A stretch of 64,000 bases of DNA from Oligoflexia bacterium (GCA_014376785.1 JACMQW010000007.1:1-64000), one strand, 5' to 3'. Shown: positions 17,234 to 27,839, counted from the first letter of the stretch. The notes: a model not told the origin generated them from the sequence alone. Translations and numbers: made by a program.

Positions 17234-20101
17234 TTACGTGTAGGACTCGATAGGTGGGCAGGCGCAAATCAGGTTTCGCTCTCCGTAGACGTTATCGATT
17301 CGGGCAACCGATGGCCAAAACTTCGATTCCTTCACCCATGGCGCTGGAAAAGCTGCTCGCTCCCGCGAATAAGGAAGCTCCCATTTTTCACGAGTCACCC
17401 TTTCCGCGGTGTGCGGAGAGTTCTTTAGGAGGTTCACTTTACGATCCGCGGTCCCTTCTTCGATCTCTCGAATTTCGTCCCGAATACGAATCATTGCTTC
17501 AACGAAGCGGTCGATTTCCGGCTTGGACTCGCTCTCGGTTGGCTCGATCATCATCGTGCCCGGCACCGGAAAAGAAATAGTCGGAGCATGGAATCCGTAA
17601 TCCATAAGGCGCTTCGCAACATCTTCCACTTCCACACCGCTCGTTTCTTTTAGCGGACGTAAGTCGATAATGCATTCGTGCGCAACAAACCCATTTTTGC
17701 CTGCGTAAAGAACGGGGTAATGGCTGGCAAGCTTTCTTGCGATGTAATTTGCGCTCAGAATTGCGGTCTCGGTTGCTTGACGGAGTCCTTCCTCGCCCAT
17801 CATAAGAATATAAAGATAAGAAATGGGTAAAATAGAGGCGCTGCCGTAAGGTGCGGCGGAAACCGTGCCGAGCGATTCCTCGCCGCCACATTTAACGAGT
17901 GGATGATTTGGCAAGTGGGGAGCAAGGTGCTTCTTTACCCCAATCGGGCCCATACCCGGTCCACCGCCACCGTGGGGGATACAGAATGTCTTGTGCAGGT
18001 TTAAGTGACAAACGTCCGCACCGAAATCACCCGGCCTGCACAATCCGACTTGCGCGTTCATGTTCGCGCCGTCCATGTAGACCTGTCCACCATGCCGATG
18101 CACGATTGCGCAAATTTCCTGGATAGATTCTTCAAACACTCCATGTGTCGATGGATACGTCACCATCAAAGCCGAAAGATGATGCGCGTGAGTTTCGGCC
18201 TTTGTTCGCAGATCATCGAGATCGATATTTCCGCTGGTGTCGCATGCAACCACTACAACTTGGAGTCCGGCCATAGAGGCAGAGGCCGGATTCGTTCCGT
18301 GAGCGGAGGAAGGAATGAGACAAATATTTCTCGCACTCTCTCCGCGCGATTCTTGATAACGACGAATCGAAAGAAGCCCCGCGAACTCACCCTGCGAGCC
18401 CGCATTCGGCTGTAAAGAAATCGCATCAAATCCGGTGATTTCGGCGAGTCTCACTTCCAGGTCTCGCAACATCTCCAAGTATCCGCGCGTCTGATCCACA
18501 GGTGCAAAAGGATGAAGCGAACCAAACTCTGGCCAGGTAACCGGAAGCATTTCAGTCGTCGCATTCAACTTCATCGTGCAACTTCCCAAGGGGATCATCG
18601 ACTGGGCAAGCGAGAGGTCTCGACTCTGAAGTTTCGTGATGTAGCGAAGCATTTCCGTTTCGGAATGATGCTGATTAAAAACCGGATGTGAAAGAAACGC
18701 CGTCTTTCTCAGGAAACTCTCGGGAACACCGGACTTCCGCAGCGAATAGGCAGTAGCGGCATTCACAGCCGCACCTCGGCCTTCTGCAAATAATTGGAGC
18801 AGTTGCTCGATGTCTGAAAGGCGAGTCGTCTCATCGAGAGTGATTCCGACCGATCCAGAATCGATTCGACGAAGATTAACGTTACTTCCATCGCTCAATG
18901 CATGGATTTTGGCAGCGTCTACTCCGCTGATGGTCAGCATGTTAAAATAAGTTTCATTCGTCGAGTAACCAAGCTTCTTTAAGCCCGCCGCAAGAACACT
19001 CGTTGCTCCCTGAATGCGCTCCGCGATTTTTTTAATTCCCTGCGGACCGTGATAGACGGCATACATACTCGCCATGATTGCGAGAAGGACTTGGGCGGTG
19101 CAGATGTTGGACGTCGCCTTGTCTCGACGAATGTGTTGCTCACGCGTCTGCAATGCAAGTCGGATGGCATTTTTTCCGGTCGCATCTTTCGAGACGCCCA
19201 CGATTCTTCCCGGCATCTGTCGTTTGTAGATGTCTTTCGTAGCCAAAAACGCCGCGTGTGGGCCGCCGAATCCCATCGGTACGCCGAAACACTGGGTACT
19301 TCCGACCGCGAAGTCTGCGCCGAGTTCTCCAGGAGACTTCAAAAGAACGAGTGCCATCAAATCACATGCGAGAGTAACTAAAACTTTTTCATCGTGAGCG
19401 CTCTGAATGAAGGGAGCAACATCGGTCACGTCACCATAAGTTCCAGGATACTGCAGGAGCGCACCAAAAAGCGGTTGATCGAATTTAAAAGTGGAACCTT
19501 CGCCTCGTACTGTTTTAATGCCGAGATATTTCGCGCGTGTCTCGACGACTGCGATCGTTTGGGGATGCACATCTGCCGCGATAAAAAAGGACTTCTCGTG
19601 ATCTCGTCCCTGGATAGCGAAAGTCATCGCCATTGCTTCTGCAGCAGCGGTCGCTTCATCAAGCAGAGATGCGTTTGAAATTTCAAGCCCTGTGAAATCC
19701 ATCACGAGAGTTTGAAAGTTTAGGAGTGCTTCAAGCCTGCCCTGGGCAATTTCAGCTTGGTACGGAGTATACTGAGTGTACCACCCAGGATTTTCTAAAA
19801 TGTTTCGAAGAATCACCGGCGGGACGATCGTGTCCACATAACCTGTGCCGATGTAGGAGCGGCAAACACGATTTTTTTTTGCCATCTCTTTGAGCCGCGC
19901 GATTGCGCTCACTTCGGAGAGGGGTTGCTCGAGCGCAAGCTTTTTCTTCAATCGAATCCCTGCAGGAATCGTTTGATCGATCAGCTGCTCGATTGTTTCG
20001 ACGCCTACCGCAGCGAGAAGTTCTTTCTTCTGCTCTGCATTTAATCCGATGTGCCGAGATTTAAAAGACTCGGAAGAGAAGAGCGACTCGATCGTATTCA
20101 T
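17234..20101 (-). CDS. gcvP: Glycine dehydrogenase (decarboxylating) GcvP (P protein)
   Basis: 955 residues from the ATG giving [21 protein letters not shown]; an upstream in-frame start would add 28 residues unlike the family. This is the long single-chain form, with both halves of the duplicated PLP fold. The PLP lysine is in [16 protein letters not shown] in the second half; [18 protein letters not shown] and [13 protein letters not shown] are further conserved blocks. It decarboxylates glycine and loads the aminomethyl group on GcvH. Lpd (L protein) is not in the window. Unlike the usual gcvTHP order, gcvP is transcribed towards gcvTH. Confidence 0.97.
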   Translation of the reverse strand: MNTIESLFSSESFKSRHIGLNAEQKKELLAAVGVETIEQLIDQTIPAGIRLKKKLALEQPLSEVSAIARLKEMAKKNRVCRSYIGTGYVDTIVPPVILRNILENPGWYTQYTPYQAEIAQGRLEALLNFQTLVMDFTGLEISNASLLDEATAAAEAMAMTFAIQGRDHEKSFFIAADVHPQTIAVVETRAKYLGIKTVRGEGSTFKFDQPLFGALLQYPGTYGDVTDVAPFIQSAHDEKVLVTLACDLMALVLLKSPGELGADFAVGSTQCFGVPMGFGGPHAAFLATKDIYKRQMPGRIVGVSKDATGKNAIRLALQTREQHIRRDKATSNICTAQVLLAIMASMYAVYHGPQGIKKIAERIQGATSVLAAGLKKLGYSTNETYFNMLTISGVDAAKIHALSDGSNVNLRRIDSGSVGITLDETTRLSDIEQLLQLFAEGRGAAVNAATAYSLRKSGVPESFLRKTAFLSHPVFNQHHSETEMLRYITKLQSRDLSLAQSMIPLGSCTMKLNATTEMLPVTWPEFGSLHPFAPVDQTRGYLEMLRDLEVRLAEITGFDAISLQPNAGSQGEFAGLLSIRRYQESRGESARNICLIPSSAHGTNPASASMAGLQVVVVACDTSGNIDLDDLRTKAETHAHHLSALMVTYPSTHGVFEESIQEICAIVHRHGGQVYMDGANMNAQVGLCRPGDFGADVCHLNLHKTFCIPHGGGGPGMGPIGVKKHLAPHLPNHPLVKCGGEESLGTVSAAPYGSASILPISYLYILMMGEEGLRQATETAILSANYIARKLASHYPVLYAGKNGFVAHECIIDLRPLKETSGVEVEDVAKRLMDYGFHAPTISFPVPGTMMIEPTESESKPEIDRFVEAMIRIRDEIREIEEGTADRKVNLLKNSPHTAERVTREKWELPYSRERAAFPAPWVKESKFWPSVARIDNVYGERNLICACPPIESYT

Positions 20102-20252
20102 AGAAAAACCCCTCGATTTCCCGACTCTATCAATAGAAAGATATTTTTCCACCGCGTGATTTGGGTCTTGACCCGTTTTTTTCAAACGGGGCTTGAGAAA
20201 GCTTGTGAGTTCGCTATCTTCTCCCTCTGTCTTTCAAGGAGAACTGATCTTG

Positions 20253-20621
20253 ATGTGGAATCTTCACCCTGGCATGAAGCCAGGAGCGCCTCAAAACGCA
20301 AGTTACAGCGCAGACGTTGCGCTTGAAATGAAACGCAAAGCGGAAGAATCCGCACAGCGCGCACGCCTAAACCAAGTCTTTAATACGGCGCTCGTATCGA
20401 GCCGTAGCGAATCTCACCCTGACTCTGCGCGCGAAATCCAAGCATTGATGGACACTCCTGCTTTCGGAGCTATTCTGCAATCGATTCAGTTGCTTGCTGG
20501 TGAACAAGGACACTCCGAGATGGATGCTGCTCGCGAAGTCATTCGGACCTTCCGCAAGATGGAATCTCTCTGGACCGAATACCTCGTTGCTGAAGGCGTG
20601 AATCGCCTCCAGAGCCCCTAA
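20253..20621 (+). CDS. Small soluble protein of unknown function
   Basis: 122 residues from an ATG 11 bases after AAGGAG; a TTG one codon earlier has better spacing and may be the true start. The protein is mostly helical, with a charged helix (EMKRKAEESAQRARLNQVF) near residues 26-44 and no signal or membrane segment. No family is recognised. It stands alone, upstream of nothing on its strand, and its last four bases overlap the end of the convergent TonB-like gene. Confidence 0.65.
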   Translation: MWNLHPGMKPGAPQNASYSADVALEMKRKAEESAQRARLNQVFNTALVSSRSESHPDSAREIQALMDTPAFGAILQSIQLLAGEQGHSEMDAAREVIRTFRKMESLWTEYLVAEGVNRLQSP

Positions 20622-21514
20622 GTCTTCAAAACAAAATTCCAACTGACCAGAACTTGTCCTTTAACATCTACCAGCCCACTCGGCGGGTTTGGAAAAGGTC
20701 CCGCGTCATTAAAGGCTTTAATTGCGGCGTCATCTAAGTCTCGAGTTCCCGATGCTCCGATGATTTGAACCTTGGTGATTCTTCCGGCTGGGTCCAGTGC
20801 GACGAGGAGTTGGGTCGTGTAGTCCTGTTCGCTCGCGAGTTGCCGACCACGGTAAAAATATTTCGTCAGTCGTTCGCGGAGCGACTTATCCCACTCACGG
20901 TCGAGTCGCTCTCGAATGCGTTGAAAATATCCGTAGAAAACAAACTCTCTAGTATTGAGAACGGTTTCTTCTCCCGGCTTGAAACCTTTAACGTACTCAC
21001 CGCGCACTTGCGCAGTAATGGCGGCGTCCGCGATGCTATGAGATTTCTCCGGCTTGGGCGACTCGGCGGAGTTTGCGCTGATTGCGATTCCATATTTCGC
21101 CAACGCACCGGTAGAGGTAATCAGCGCTTCCGTTGGTGGGGCAACTTCGCTTGTCTGCTTTTCCTTCGAGCGCAAATCTGGTGAGGCTTTCGCGACCGTG
21201 GGTTGGGGAGCGGTCCCAACTTTCGGAGCGGAAACCGTCTCTCGAGAAGTGGTCTGGGTCCGCTCACCAAGGAAAGCGTTGGGCGCAGCAAGCTTCGCCG
21301 GATTCGCCCTTTCGCTTTGGACGACTTGATTCTTCAGTGAAGACTCGGGTGTTCTTTTTGGAAGCGATTCCAATTCGATCAGGGTCACTCTGGGGATAGC
21401 GGCCAACGTGGGAGGAGGCAATCGGGTCGCAAAAATGCACCACGCAACAAAGAACCCCGCGTGGAGAAATAAGGAATACGCAAAAAACCGAGGTGTGCGA
21501 AGAAATGCTCCCAT
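20618..21514 (-). CDS. TonB-family energy-transduction-like protein
   Basis: 298 residues. An N-terminal membrane anchor (FFAYSLFLHAGFFVAWCIFA, about residues 10-29) is followed by a long Pro/Ser/Thr/Lys-rich periplasmic linker (35-170) and a C-terminal TonB-like domain: TTQLLVALDPAGRITKVQIIGASGTRDLDDAAIKAF and FPNPPSGLV. That layout is typical of TonB or of TonB-like gliding/uptake proteins. ExbB/ExbD partners are absent, so its receptor is unknown. It starts 18 bases after the PBP gene on the same strand. The ATG at 21514 is used; a TTG directly before it is possible. Confidence 0.75.
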   Translation of the reverse strand: MGAFLRTPRFFAYSLFLHAGFFVAWCIFATRLPPPTLAAIPRVTLIELESLPKRTPESSLKNQVVQSERANPAKLAAPNAFLGERTQTTSRETVSAPKVGTAPQPTVAKASPDLRSKEKQTSEVAPPTEALITSTGALAKYGIAISANSAESPKPEKSHSIADAAITAQVRGEYVKGFKPGEETVLNTREFVFYGYFQRIRERLDREWDKSLRERLTKYFYRGRQLASEQDYTTQLLVALDPAGRITKVQIIGASGTRDLDDAAIKAFNDAGPFPNPPSGLVDVKGQVLVSWNFVLKT

Positions 21515-21531
21515 CAAGGAGCTTTTCGGGC

Positions 21532-24138
21532 TTACTCGATGTCTTCTTTAAGGAAATCCCCGGTCGAACGTGAAGGTTGTTTTACGCCGTCTGCCCCGAC
21601 TCCCGACTCTTTCGGCTCAGTCCCTTCGATGAAGGCCTCTTTGATCGCATAAGAGGCATTCGGCGGGGCGAGTTTTCCGGTCTGGGGGTGGATTGACGCA
21701 AAAACGACTCCCGGAGGAATTTCAAAATCTACTTCCGGTTGGTTTTTGACCGCTTCTTTCATAAACTCAAGCCAGATCGGGAGAGCGGCTCGTGCGCCCG
21801 TTTCTCCTCGACCGATCGGACGTTGGGTATCGTAACCGACCCAGGCACCGGAAACGATGTTCGGGGTGAAGCCCATAAACCACGCGTCTTGGTAATCGTT
21901 GGTCGTTCCTGTTTTTCCTGCCGATGCTCGTCCAAGCTGTTTTGCTCCGCCCCCTGTGCCGAAGTTCACCACTTCTTTCATCAGATGGGTCGCGACGAAT
22001 GCGATGCGCGGGTCAATAACTTGGTCCGGGTCTCCTTGAAGGGGATACGCCGGGTAGCGAATCACACGAACCGACGCATTCATGGATGAGTTCGTTTGGC
22101 TGGTCGGCACTCCGTTTACGTCGCTCCCCGTGGGAGCGTCAGTGCTTGGAGTCTCCGCCGTCACCATTTTCATGACGGCATCGAGCGGTTTTTCGAGCAC
22201 TGGTTTATTCTCCTCAAGCAGCTTCCCGTCGCGATCTTTTACGATCGAGTAGTAAATCGGGGTGAGCCTCCTTCCAAGCCTCGGATAGATTGCGTAGGCC
22301 TTAGTGAGTTCGGCCAGCGAAATGGTTCCCGAACCCAGTGAAATGGAAAGATCCTGGGGAAGGTTCGTCGGCATGCCGATTCGCTTTGCAAATGCAGTGA
22401 CCGCCGCCACTCCGACATCCTGGACAATTTTAATCGTCGGGATATTTCTCGAGTGAATGAGAGCCTGGCGAAAAGTAGTGTCACCGTAAAACTTTTCTTC
22501 GAAGTTGGCTGGCTTCCACTTCCCACTCTCTTCGTCGTTGTAGACGATCGGTGCGTCGACGATGATAGAGGCTGGAGTATAGCCTTTTTCCAAAGCAGTC
22601 GAAAAAATCATGGGCTTGAAAGAGGAACCCATTTGTCTCTGCGCTTGAAGGGCCCGGTTGAATTCAGACTTCGCGTAATTGAAGCCACCCTCTACGGCGA
22701 TAACTTGGCCCGTATGCGTATTCATTGAAAAGAGTGCACCCTGAATTTCGGTGTCTTGTTCGAGGTCTGCGGAAATTTTTCCGAGCTCTTTTTTCAGAAT
22801 GCGAATCTGGATGACGTCTCCCCGCGAGAGCAGCTGGGACGCGGAAGAAATTCCTGCCTTCGCCCAACTCAAGGTGGAAGCTGCGATTTCCACTTTTACC
22901 GCACCGATTTCGACTATGGCTGCTTTTGACTTGGGATCGAACCCACTCACGATTCCTGTATAGATTTCTCCAGCCTTCACTAAATCAGATTCTTCTTGAA
23001 GGCCTGCGAATTTCACTGCCTCGATCGTATCGATCACGCCCGTCGGAAGAAGAACGTCATAACCCAACTGATCCATGACGAGGTGAATGCGTGCGTCCGC
23101 AATCCACTTCGCAATGTCTTCATCTTTCTTCAGTTTCTTCAGCGGTCCCCGAAAACCATTTCTCCGGTCGATTGCGCGAAGTCCTTCTCGAACAGATTTA
23201 CCTGCTGTTTTTAAAAGCTCGGGGTCGACATCGCTGTAGATTTGTAGACCATCTTCATAAAGCGCACGGTCACCGTATTTATCGATGATTTGCCTTCTCA
23301 CCGTCTCGATAAAATACGCGCTGTAACGTGGGTTTACGTCGACACTATCATGGACCTTTAATTTTTCTTGGGCTGCAGAGTCGTGCTCGGCTTGGCTGAT
23401 GTACTTATTTTCATACATTCGCCTCAAGACGTAGAGTTGCCGTTCTTTTGCTCGTTTTGGATTTAAATGCGGAGAGTAAATCCCCGGAGCTTGTGGCATT
23501 CCCGCAATCATCGCGCATTCCGCAATTGACAGTTTCGAAACATCTTTATCGAAATAGACTTTAGCCGCTGCCTGTACCCCGTAGGAACCGTGTCCGAGAT
23601 AGATCTGATTCAGATATAAAAATAGAATTTGCTGTTTCGTCAGATTTCTTTCGATCTGACTTGCGAGGATGAGTTCTTTTGCCTTCCGAACAAAGCTCCG
23701 TTCCCTTGTCAAAAGGAGAGATTTAGCCACCTGTTGGGTGATCGTGCTGCCTCCTTGGACAACGTGACCCGCTCGCGCATTCGCAATAGCGGCTCGAAGA
23801 ATCGATGCTAGGTTCACCCCTTGGTGAGTGAAAAATTGGTCGTCTTCAGCGGAGATCACGGCTTGGACCAGCTTTTCAGGCATTTTTTCGTAGGGGATGA
23901 GGTATCTTCGTTCGCGGTAAAACTCGCCGATGACGGTGGACTCTTTACCTCCAGTAGCAATCAACTGGGAGACCACGGCGGGCCGATAATCGGCGACGGT
24001 GATAATCGTGGGTAAGCTTCGAGAAAAATACCAGAATGCTCCGCCCCCGAGTAACGTGATGATAATCGATCCGAGAATCGCAGCTAAGAAAGCGAATTTT
24101 ATCCCGGTCCGCACGAAGTTTTGAGCGACGCTGGTCAT
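21532..24138 (-). CDS. Class A penicillin-binding protein (PBP1A-type)
   Basis: 868 residues from the ATG behind AAAGGAAGAAAC. One membrane segment (about 15-36) anchors it. The GT51 glycosyltransferase domain carries the catalytic E98 in ISAEDDQFFTHQG and the GGSTITQQVAKSLLL motif; the transpeptidase has SSFK with S505, the SRN motif and KTGTTNDY. A long insertion between the two domains (about 270-450), including an OB-like domain, resembles PBP1A. It polymerises and crosslinks peptidoglycan in the periplasm. It follows the patatin-like lipoprotein gene by 10 bases; a lipoprotein activator role for that neighbour is a speculation worth testing. Confidence 0.93.
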   Translation of the reverse strand: MTSVAQNFVRTGIKFAFLAAILGSIIITLLGGGAFWYFSRSLPTIITVADYRPAVVSQLIATGGKESTVIGEFYRERRYLIPYEKMPEKLVQAVISAEDDQFFTHQGVNLASILRAAIANARAGHVVQGGSTITQQVAKSLLLTRERSFVRKAKELILASQIERNLTKQQILFLYLNQIYLGHGSYGVQAAAKVYFDKDVSKLSIAECAMIAGMPQAPGIYSPHLNPKRAKERQLYVLRRMYENKYISQAEHDSAAQEKLKVHDSVDVNPRYSAYFIETVRRQIIDKYGDRALYEDGLQIYSDVDPELLKTAGKSVREGLRAIDRRNGFRGPLKKLKKDEDIAKWIADARIHLVMDQLGYDVLLPTGVIDTIEAVKFAGLQEESDLVKAGEIYTGIVSGFDPKSKAAIVEIGAVKVEIAASTLSWAKAGISSASQLLSRGDVIQIRILKKELGKISADLEQDTEIQGALFSMNTHTGQVIAVEGGFNYAKSEFNRALQAQRQMGSSFKPMIFSTALEKGYTPASIIVDAPIVYNDEESGKWKPANFEEKFYGDTTFRQALIHSRNIPTIKIVQDVGVAAVTAFAKRIGMPTNLPQDLSISLGSGTISLAELTKAYAIYPRLGRRLTPIYYSIVKDRDGKLLEENKPVLEKPLDAVMKMVTAETPSTDAPTGSDVNGVPTSQTNSSMNASVRVIRYPAYPLQGDPDQVIDPRIAFVATHLMKEVVNFGTGGGAKQLGRASAGKTGTTNDYQDAWFMGFTPNIVSGAWVGYDTQRPIGRGETGARAALPIWLEFMKEAVKNQPEVDFEIPPGVVFASIHPQTGKLAPPNASYAIKEAFIEGTEPKESGVGADGVKQPSRSTGDFLKEDIE

Positions 24139-24148
24139 GTTTCTTCCT

Positions 24149-25096
24149 TTATTCCATCTTTCGGCCAACAAGACCGAGGATTTCATTTGCCGCCTGATGA
24201 ACGGCGTTCTTACCGCCAAAAGCGGCTTGATTTCTTTTCTTCACATCGAGGTCGTCCAGTCCGGGAAGTGGAACCGAAATCAAAGTGGCGTTTTGGCCTT
24301 CGAGCAACTTCCGAAAGAGTTCCGTCGGTTCGGCACCCGCGGTTACGACGACGATTGGATATTGTTCGGCCTGATGAGCCAGTCGATATTCTTCCGCGAT
24401 CTTTCGCGGAGCGGCTTTTATACTTCGTCCCTCAAAAAGAGTCGGAGCAAAGCCGTTCGCCCCTGCTAGCGATCCTCGGACGGCACGCCATAAATCGCCC
24501 TTTTTCGCTTCGAAAATCTCAGATGTTTTTGCGTCCTCGACGAGAATGTGAAGTCGCTCCGAAAAATTTTCGACTCTGAGGGCTCCGAATACTTCGTGAA
24601 GTTTCTCGTCCAGGTCGCTTTCCGGAGACCGAAGCGCGAATCCGAGCTTTCCGTCTGGCTTGCGGAGATTCTTCTCGTTGAACCGGAGGAGCGCCCAATC
24701 GATTCGATTTGGATTGGGCTGCGTGAAATACAATGCCGCCGCGAGGGCTCCTACTTCGGTTGCATAGATCGAATGAACCGTGATTTTCAGTTCCGACAGC
24801 GCTCGGAGAACGCCCACATAGGTATATCCATGTGCGAGACCCGATCCAAAAACGAGTGTGATTTGATCAGACTTTAGGACGGGCTCTTTCGTTTTCGGAA
24901 GATTTTCCGACCCAGAAAAAGGTCCGTAGACCTCTGAGCCGTTATTATTTGTCTTTTTCGTCGTACCGGACTCGGCTTTTTCGCTTCCTTTCGGCTCCGT
25001 GTGGCGGGTGGCAGATGCACACCCTCCCAGCAGATGAAGGGAGAGGATACAAACAACCGCTTTCCGGATGATTTTAAAATTTTCCAATGACCTCAT
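24149..25096 (-). CDS. Patatin-like lipoprotein lacking the catalytic serine
   Basis: 315 residues from the ATG that overlaps the tlyA stop (ATGA). The signal peptide ends in LLGGC, a lipobox with Cys26; a Ser/Thr/Lys/Asn-rich linker runs to about residue 75. The rest follows the patatin fold: VFGSGLAHGYTYVGVLRALSEL corresponds to the oxyanion-loop segment, but the nucleophile elbow GxSxG is ATEVG, with E114 (codon at 24755-24757) in place of Ser. The DGG/DGA motif with the catalytic Asp is also not found after SLAGANGFAPTLF. It is therefore likely a non-enzymatic, membrane-anchored patatin relative. Located between tlyA and a class A PBP gene. Confidence 0.8.
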   Translation of the reverse strand: MRSLENFKIIRKAVVCILSLHLLGGCASATRHTEPKGSEKAESGTTKKTNNNGSEVYGPFSGSENLPKTKEPVLKSDQITLVFGSGLAHGYTYVGVLRALSELKITVHSIYATEVGALAAALYFTQPNPNRIDWALLRFNEKNLRKPDGKLGFALRSPESDLDEKLHEVFGALRVENFSERLHILVEDAKTSEIFEAKKGDLWRAVRGSLAGANGFAPTLFEGRSIKAAPRKIAEEYRLAHQAEQYPIVVVTAGAEPTELFRKLLEGQNATLISVPLPGLDDLDVKKRNQAAFGGKNAVHQAANEILGLVGRKME

Positions 25097-25845
25097 CCTT
25101 CGTGCTCGCGACGCCAATGAGCGAGATATTCAATATTGCCGTCGGTCCCTGTAATCGGAGATTCTACCCACTGAACCCGGTTCCATCCAAGCGTCTTGGC
25201 AAATTCAGTGATGCGTTCGAGCGAGTTTCTTCGCGCCACATCGGAAGTCACAATTCCGCCACGCCCGACGTCCGCTTTGCCGACTTCGAACTGAGGCTTA
25301 ACTAGGGTGACCACGTCCCCCCCCTTATGAACGAGGGGAAAAACGGCCGGAAAAATCTTATCTAATGAAATGAACGAGACATCCATGACCACGATGTCAA
25401 CTTTCTGTCGAATGTCCTCTTCTTTTAAATTTCTCGCATTCGTCTTTTCTAGGCAGGTCACTCGAGGATCGGAGCGGATTTTCCAATCCATCTGATTTGT
25501 GCCCACATCGATCGCAATCACTTTGGAGGCGCCTCTTTCTAAAAGCACTTGTGTGAATCCGCCGGTAGAAGCGCCGATATCTAATCCAACTTTCCCAATT
25601 ACGGAGATCAGAAACGTATCCAATGCCCCGATCAACTTGAGTGCCCCTCGTGAAACGTAAGGATGGTCAGGTTCCCGCAACCGAATCGCCACTGATAATA
25701 GATAGGCCGTACCCGCTTTCTTAGCGGGTTCATCGTCTACCAAAACTTTTCCCGCCAAAATCAAGGCTTGAGCACGTTCACGACTCTGTGCCAATCCTCG
25801 ATCTACCAAAAGCAGGTCGAGTCTCTTTCGCGGTTCCGCACTCAT
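25093..25845 (-). CDS. tlyA: TlyA-family rRNA methyltransferase/haemolysin-like protein
   Basis: 250 residues. An N-terminal S4 RNA-binding domain (RKRLDLLLVDRGLAQSRERAQALILAGKVLVDD, roughly residues 6-38) is followed by an FtsJ-like methyltransferase domain with the SAM-binding GLDIGASTGGFTQVLLERGA (about 89-108) and a catalytic-type K after DVGTNQMDWK. Family members 2'-O-methylate rRNA; the haemolysin name is historical. It overlaps dxs by four bases upstream and the patatin-like gene by four downstream, in the common xseB-dxs-tlyA order. Confidence 0.93.
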   Translation of the reverse strand: MSAEPRKRLDLLLVDRGLAQSRERAQALILAGKVLVDDEPAKKAGTAYLLSVAIRLREPDHPYVSRGALKLIGALDTFLISVIGKVGLDIGASTGGFTQVLLERGASKVIAIDVGTNQMDWKIRSDPRVTCLEKTNARNLKEEDIRQKVDIVVMDVSFISLDKIFPAVFPLVHKGGDVVTLVKPQFEVGKADVGRGGIVTSDVARRNSLERITEFAKTLGWNRVQWVESPITGTDGNIEYLAHWRREHEG

Positions 25846-27572
25846 GCTTGCAACACCCTGCGGACGGCGTCATCCGTAAAACCGTACCCTTGCTCGATCT
25901 CAGGCACAGTACCGTGGGGTAAAAAGATATCCGGATAATCGAAATAGTGTGCAGGGATTAACGGATAGCGAGAGGCCAAATCCACTGACAAGCTCCCTCG
26001 GTGGATACCATCTTCAAAATAAAGGACTCTGTCGAACTGATTCGCTTTCTGATCAAGCATCTGAATCAGTGCCTCCGGAATTGGCTTTGCTTGGATCACA
26101 CTCACGTGAGCTATGGTGTTTTGGAGATCTTGTGAAAGAGATGAAATGATTTTCCGAACACGAATGCCAATGGGACCAAACGTCACAATGAGCTGACGAC
26201 TGAGCGGCGTGACTGAATCTAAACCTCTGAGTGGCGCATAAGTGACATCACCTTTGAGAGATGCTTTTCCCCGGGGGTAACGGATAAATGTCGGTTTTCC
26301 AGATCCGAGAGCATCTTGGAAACTCCCTTCGATGTCTTCTCCGACTTCGGGGGTGTAAATTCTCAAACCCGGAACCATTCCGCCGTACGCCAAATCAAAA
26401 ACGCCGTGATGAGTAGGACCATCGGCTCCCACCAGTCCGGCTCGGTCCACACCGAAAATAACGGGAAGTTCTTGGAGAGCAATATCGTGAATAATCGCGT
26501 CGAATGCCCGCTGAAGAAACGTCGAATAGATTGCGCAAACGGGCTTCCAACCATTTGCGGCAAGACCGGCAGCAAATGTCGCTCCATGCGCTTCTGCGAT
26601 CCCGACATCGAAAAACCGCTCAGGAAACTTTTTCGCAAAGGGAAGCAGGCCGGTTCCATCCGCCATCGCCGCCGTGATTCCCAGAATTTTTGGATCGTGT
26701 GCGGCTTGATCGAGAAGGGCGTCGCAGAAAAGATCGCTCCAGGTTCGTTCAGCCGCGACCTCCTCCGGTGCTTTCGTTTTTCCGTCGACCGGTCCGGATT
26801 GGGCGGGTCCTACCCCGTGATAAAGTGCGGGCTGAGATTCCGCGGGAGAATAGCCTTTTCCCTTCTGCGTGAGAAGATGTAGCAAAATGGGTTTCGTTGG
26901 CTTAGCGGCTTTGATTCCGTTGAGGGTCGCAAGCAACGTCGGCAGGTCATGACCGCTCATCGGGCCGACATATTCTAGTCCGAACATTTGAAAGTATTCG
27001 GCCGCTTGGCCGTTTTCTAAAATATGGTGAAGCCCTCCCACATTTTCGGAAATCGACATCTGGTTGTCGTTCAAAATAATGATCATCGGGCCAAAATAGT
27101 TAGGCGATTGGATATTATTCAACGCTTCAAAAGCAACTCCGGCGCTTAGGCCCCCGTCTCCCACCACCGCAAGGGTCCAAGCATCACTGCGGTAAGCAAA
27201 GCCCAGGGCCGCCGATAAAGCGGTGCTGCTATGGCCAGCGCCGAAAGCATCGTGTTCGCTTTCAGCGCGCGAGAGGAAACCCGAAATTCCTCCGCTTTTT
27301 CTGAGGGTCGAAAACCTGTTTGCGCGGCCGGTGATGAGTTTGTGCGCGTAGGCTTGGTGACCCACATCCCAAATCATTTTATCTTTAGGCGATTCAAAAA
27401 TTCGGTGAAGGGCGACCGCAATTTCCACAGCGCCCAAACTTGCGCCGAGATGGCCGCCGTTCCGCAAACTCACGGCGATAATTTCCTGTCGAATCTCGTC
27501 GCAGAGAATTTCTAGCTCTTCGACGTTTAAGGTTCGAATCTCCGCAGGGAGCTTCAGTCTCCCAAGCAACAT
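25842..27572 (-). CDS. dxs: 1-deoxy-D-xylulose-5-phosphate synthase Dxs
   Basis: 576 residues, somewhat below the common 620. Family motifs: GGHLGASLGAVEIAVALH (residues 39-56), WDVGHQAYAHKLITGR, the thiamine-diphosphate motif GDGGLSAGVAFEALNN (about 138-153) and the second-half DRAGLVGADGPTHHGVFD. It makes DXP from pyruvate and glyceraldehyde-3-phosphate, the entry of the MEP isoprenoid pathway. It lies nine bases after xseB. The farnesyl diphosphate synthase gene ispA, often found between xseB and dxs, is absent. Confidence 0.96.
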   Translation of the reverse strand: MLLGRLKLPAEIRTLNVEELEILCDEIRQEIIAVSLRNGGHLGASLGAVEIAVALHRIFESPKDKMIWDVGHQAYAHKLITGRANRFSTLRKSGGISGFLSRAESEHDAFGAGHSSTALSAALGFAYRSDAWTLAVVGDGGLSAGVAFEALNNIQSPNYFGPMIIILNDNQMSISENVGGLHHILENGQAAEYFQMFGLEYVGPMSGHDLPTLLATLNGIKAAKPTKPILLHLLTQKGKGYSPAESQPALYHGVGPAQSGPVDGKTKAPEEVAAERTWSDLFCDALLDQAAHDPKILGITAAMADGTGLLPFAKKFPERFFDVGIAEAHGATFAAGLAANGWKPVCAIYSTFLQRAFDAIIHDIALQELPVIFGVDRAGLVGADGPTHHGVFDLAYGGMVPGLRIYTPEVGEDIEGSFQDALGSGKPTFIRYPRGKASLKGDVTYAPLRGLDSVTPLSRQLIVTFGPIGIRVRKIISSLSQDLQNTIAHVSVIQAKPIPEALIQMLDQKANQFDRVLYFEDGIHRGSLSVDLASRYPLIPAHYFDYPDIFLPHGTVPEIEQGYGFTDDAVRRVLQA

Positions 27573-27581
27573 GAACGCCGC

Positions 27582-27839
27582 CTATTCTTCAAACGCTTTG
27601 GTTTGAATCTTTCCATCGCCACCGATTTTAATCAGTTGCTCCACTTTTTGCTCCGCAACAGTCAAAGACTGCTGACAAAAGCGCGTGAGCTTAACTCCCT
27701 CTTCGAACACTTTCAGAGAGTCTTCTAATGAAAGGGCTCCCCCTTCGAGTTTCTTTACTAAGTCTTGGAGCTGAGAAAACGCGCTTTCAAACGTCTGGCT
27801 TTCTTCACCTTCGTTCTCGGTATTTTTAGAATCTACCAT
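27582..27839 (-). CDS. xseB: Exodeoxyribonuclease VII small subunit XseB
   Basis: 85 residues. The core FESAFSQLQDLVKKLEGGALSLEDSLKVFEEGVKLTRFCQ (residues 17-56; key FE, L24, LE, GxLSLEDSLxxFEEG) is diagnostic. XseB binds the large subunit XseA, whose gene is not in the window, in the nuclease that trims single-stranded DNA. It is first in the xseB-dxs-tlyA run and has GAGAGG before its ATG. Confidence 0.95.
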   Translation of the reverse strand: MVDSKNTENEGEESQTFESAFSQLQDLVKKLEGGALSLEDSLKVFEEGVKLTRFCQQSLTVAEQKVEQLIKIGGDGKIQTKAFEE

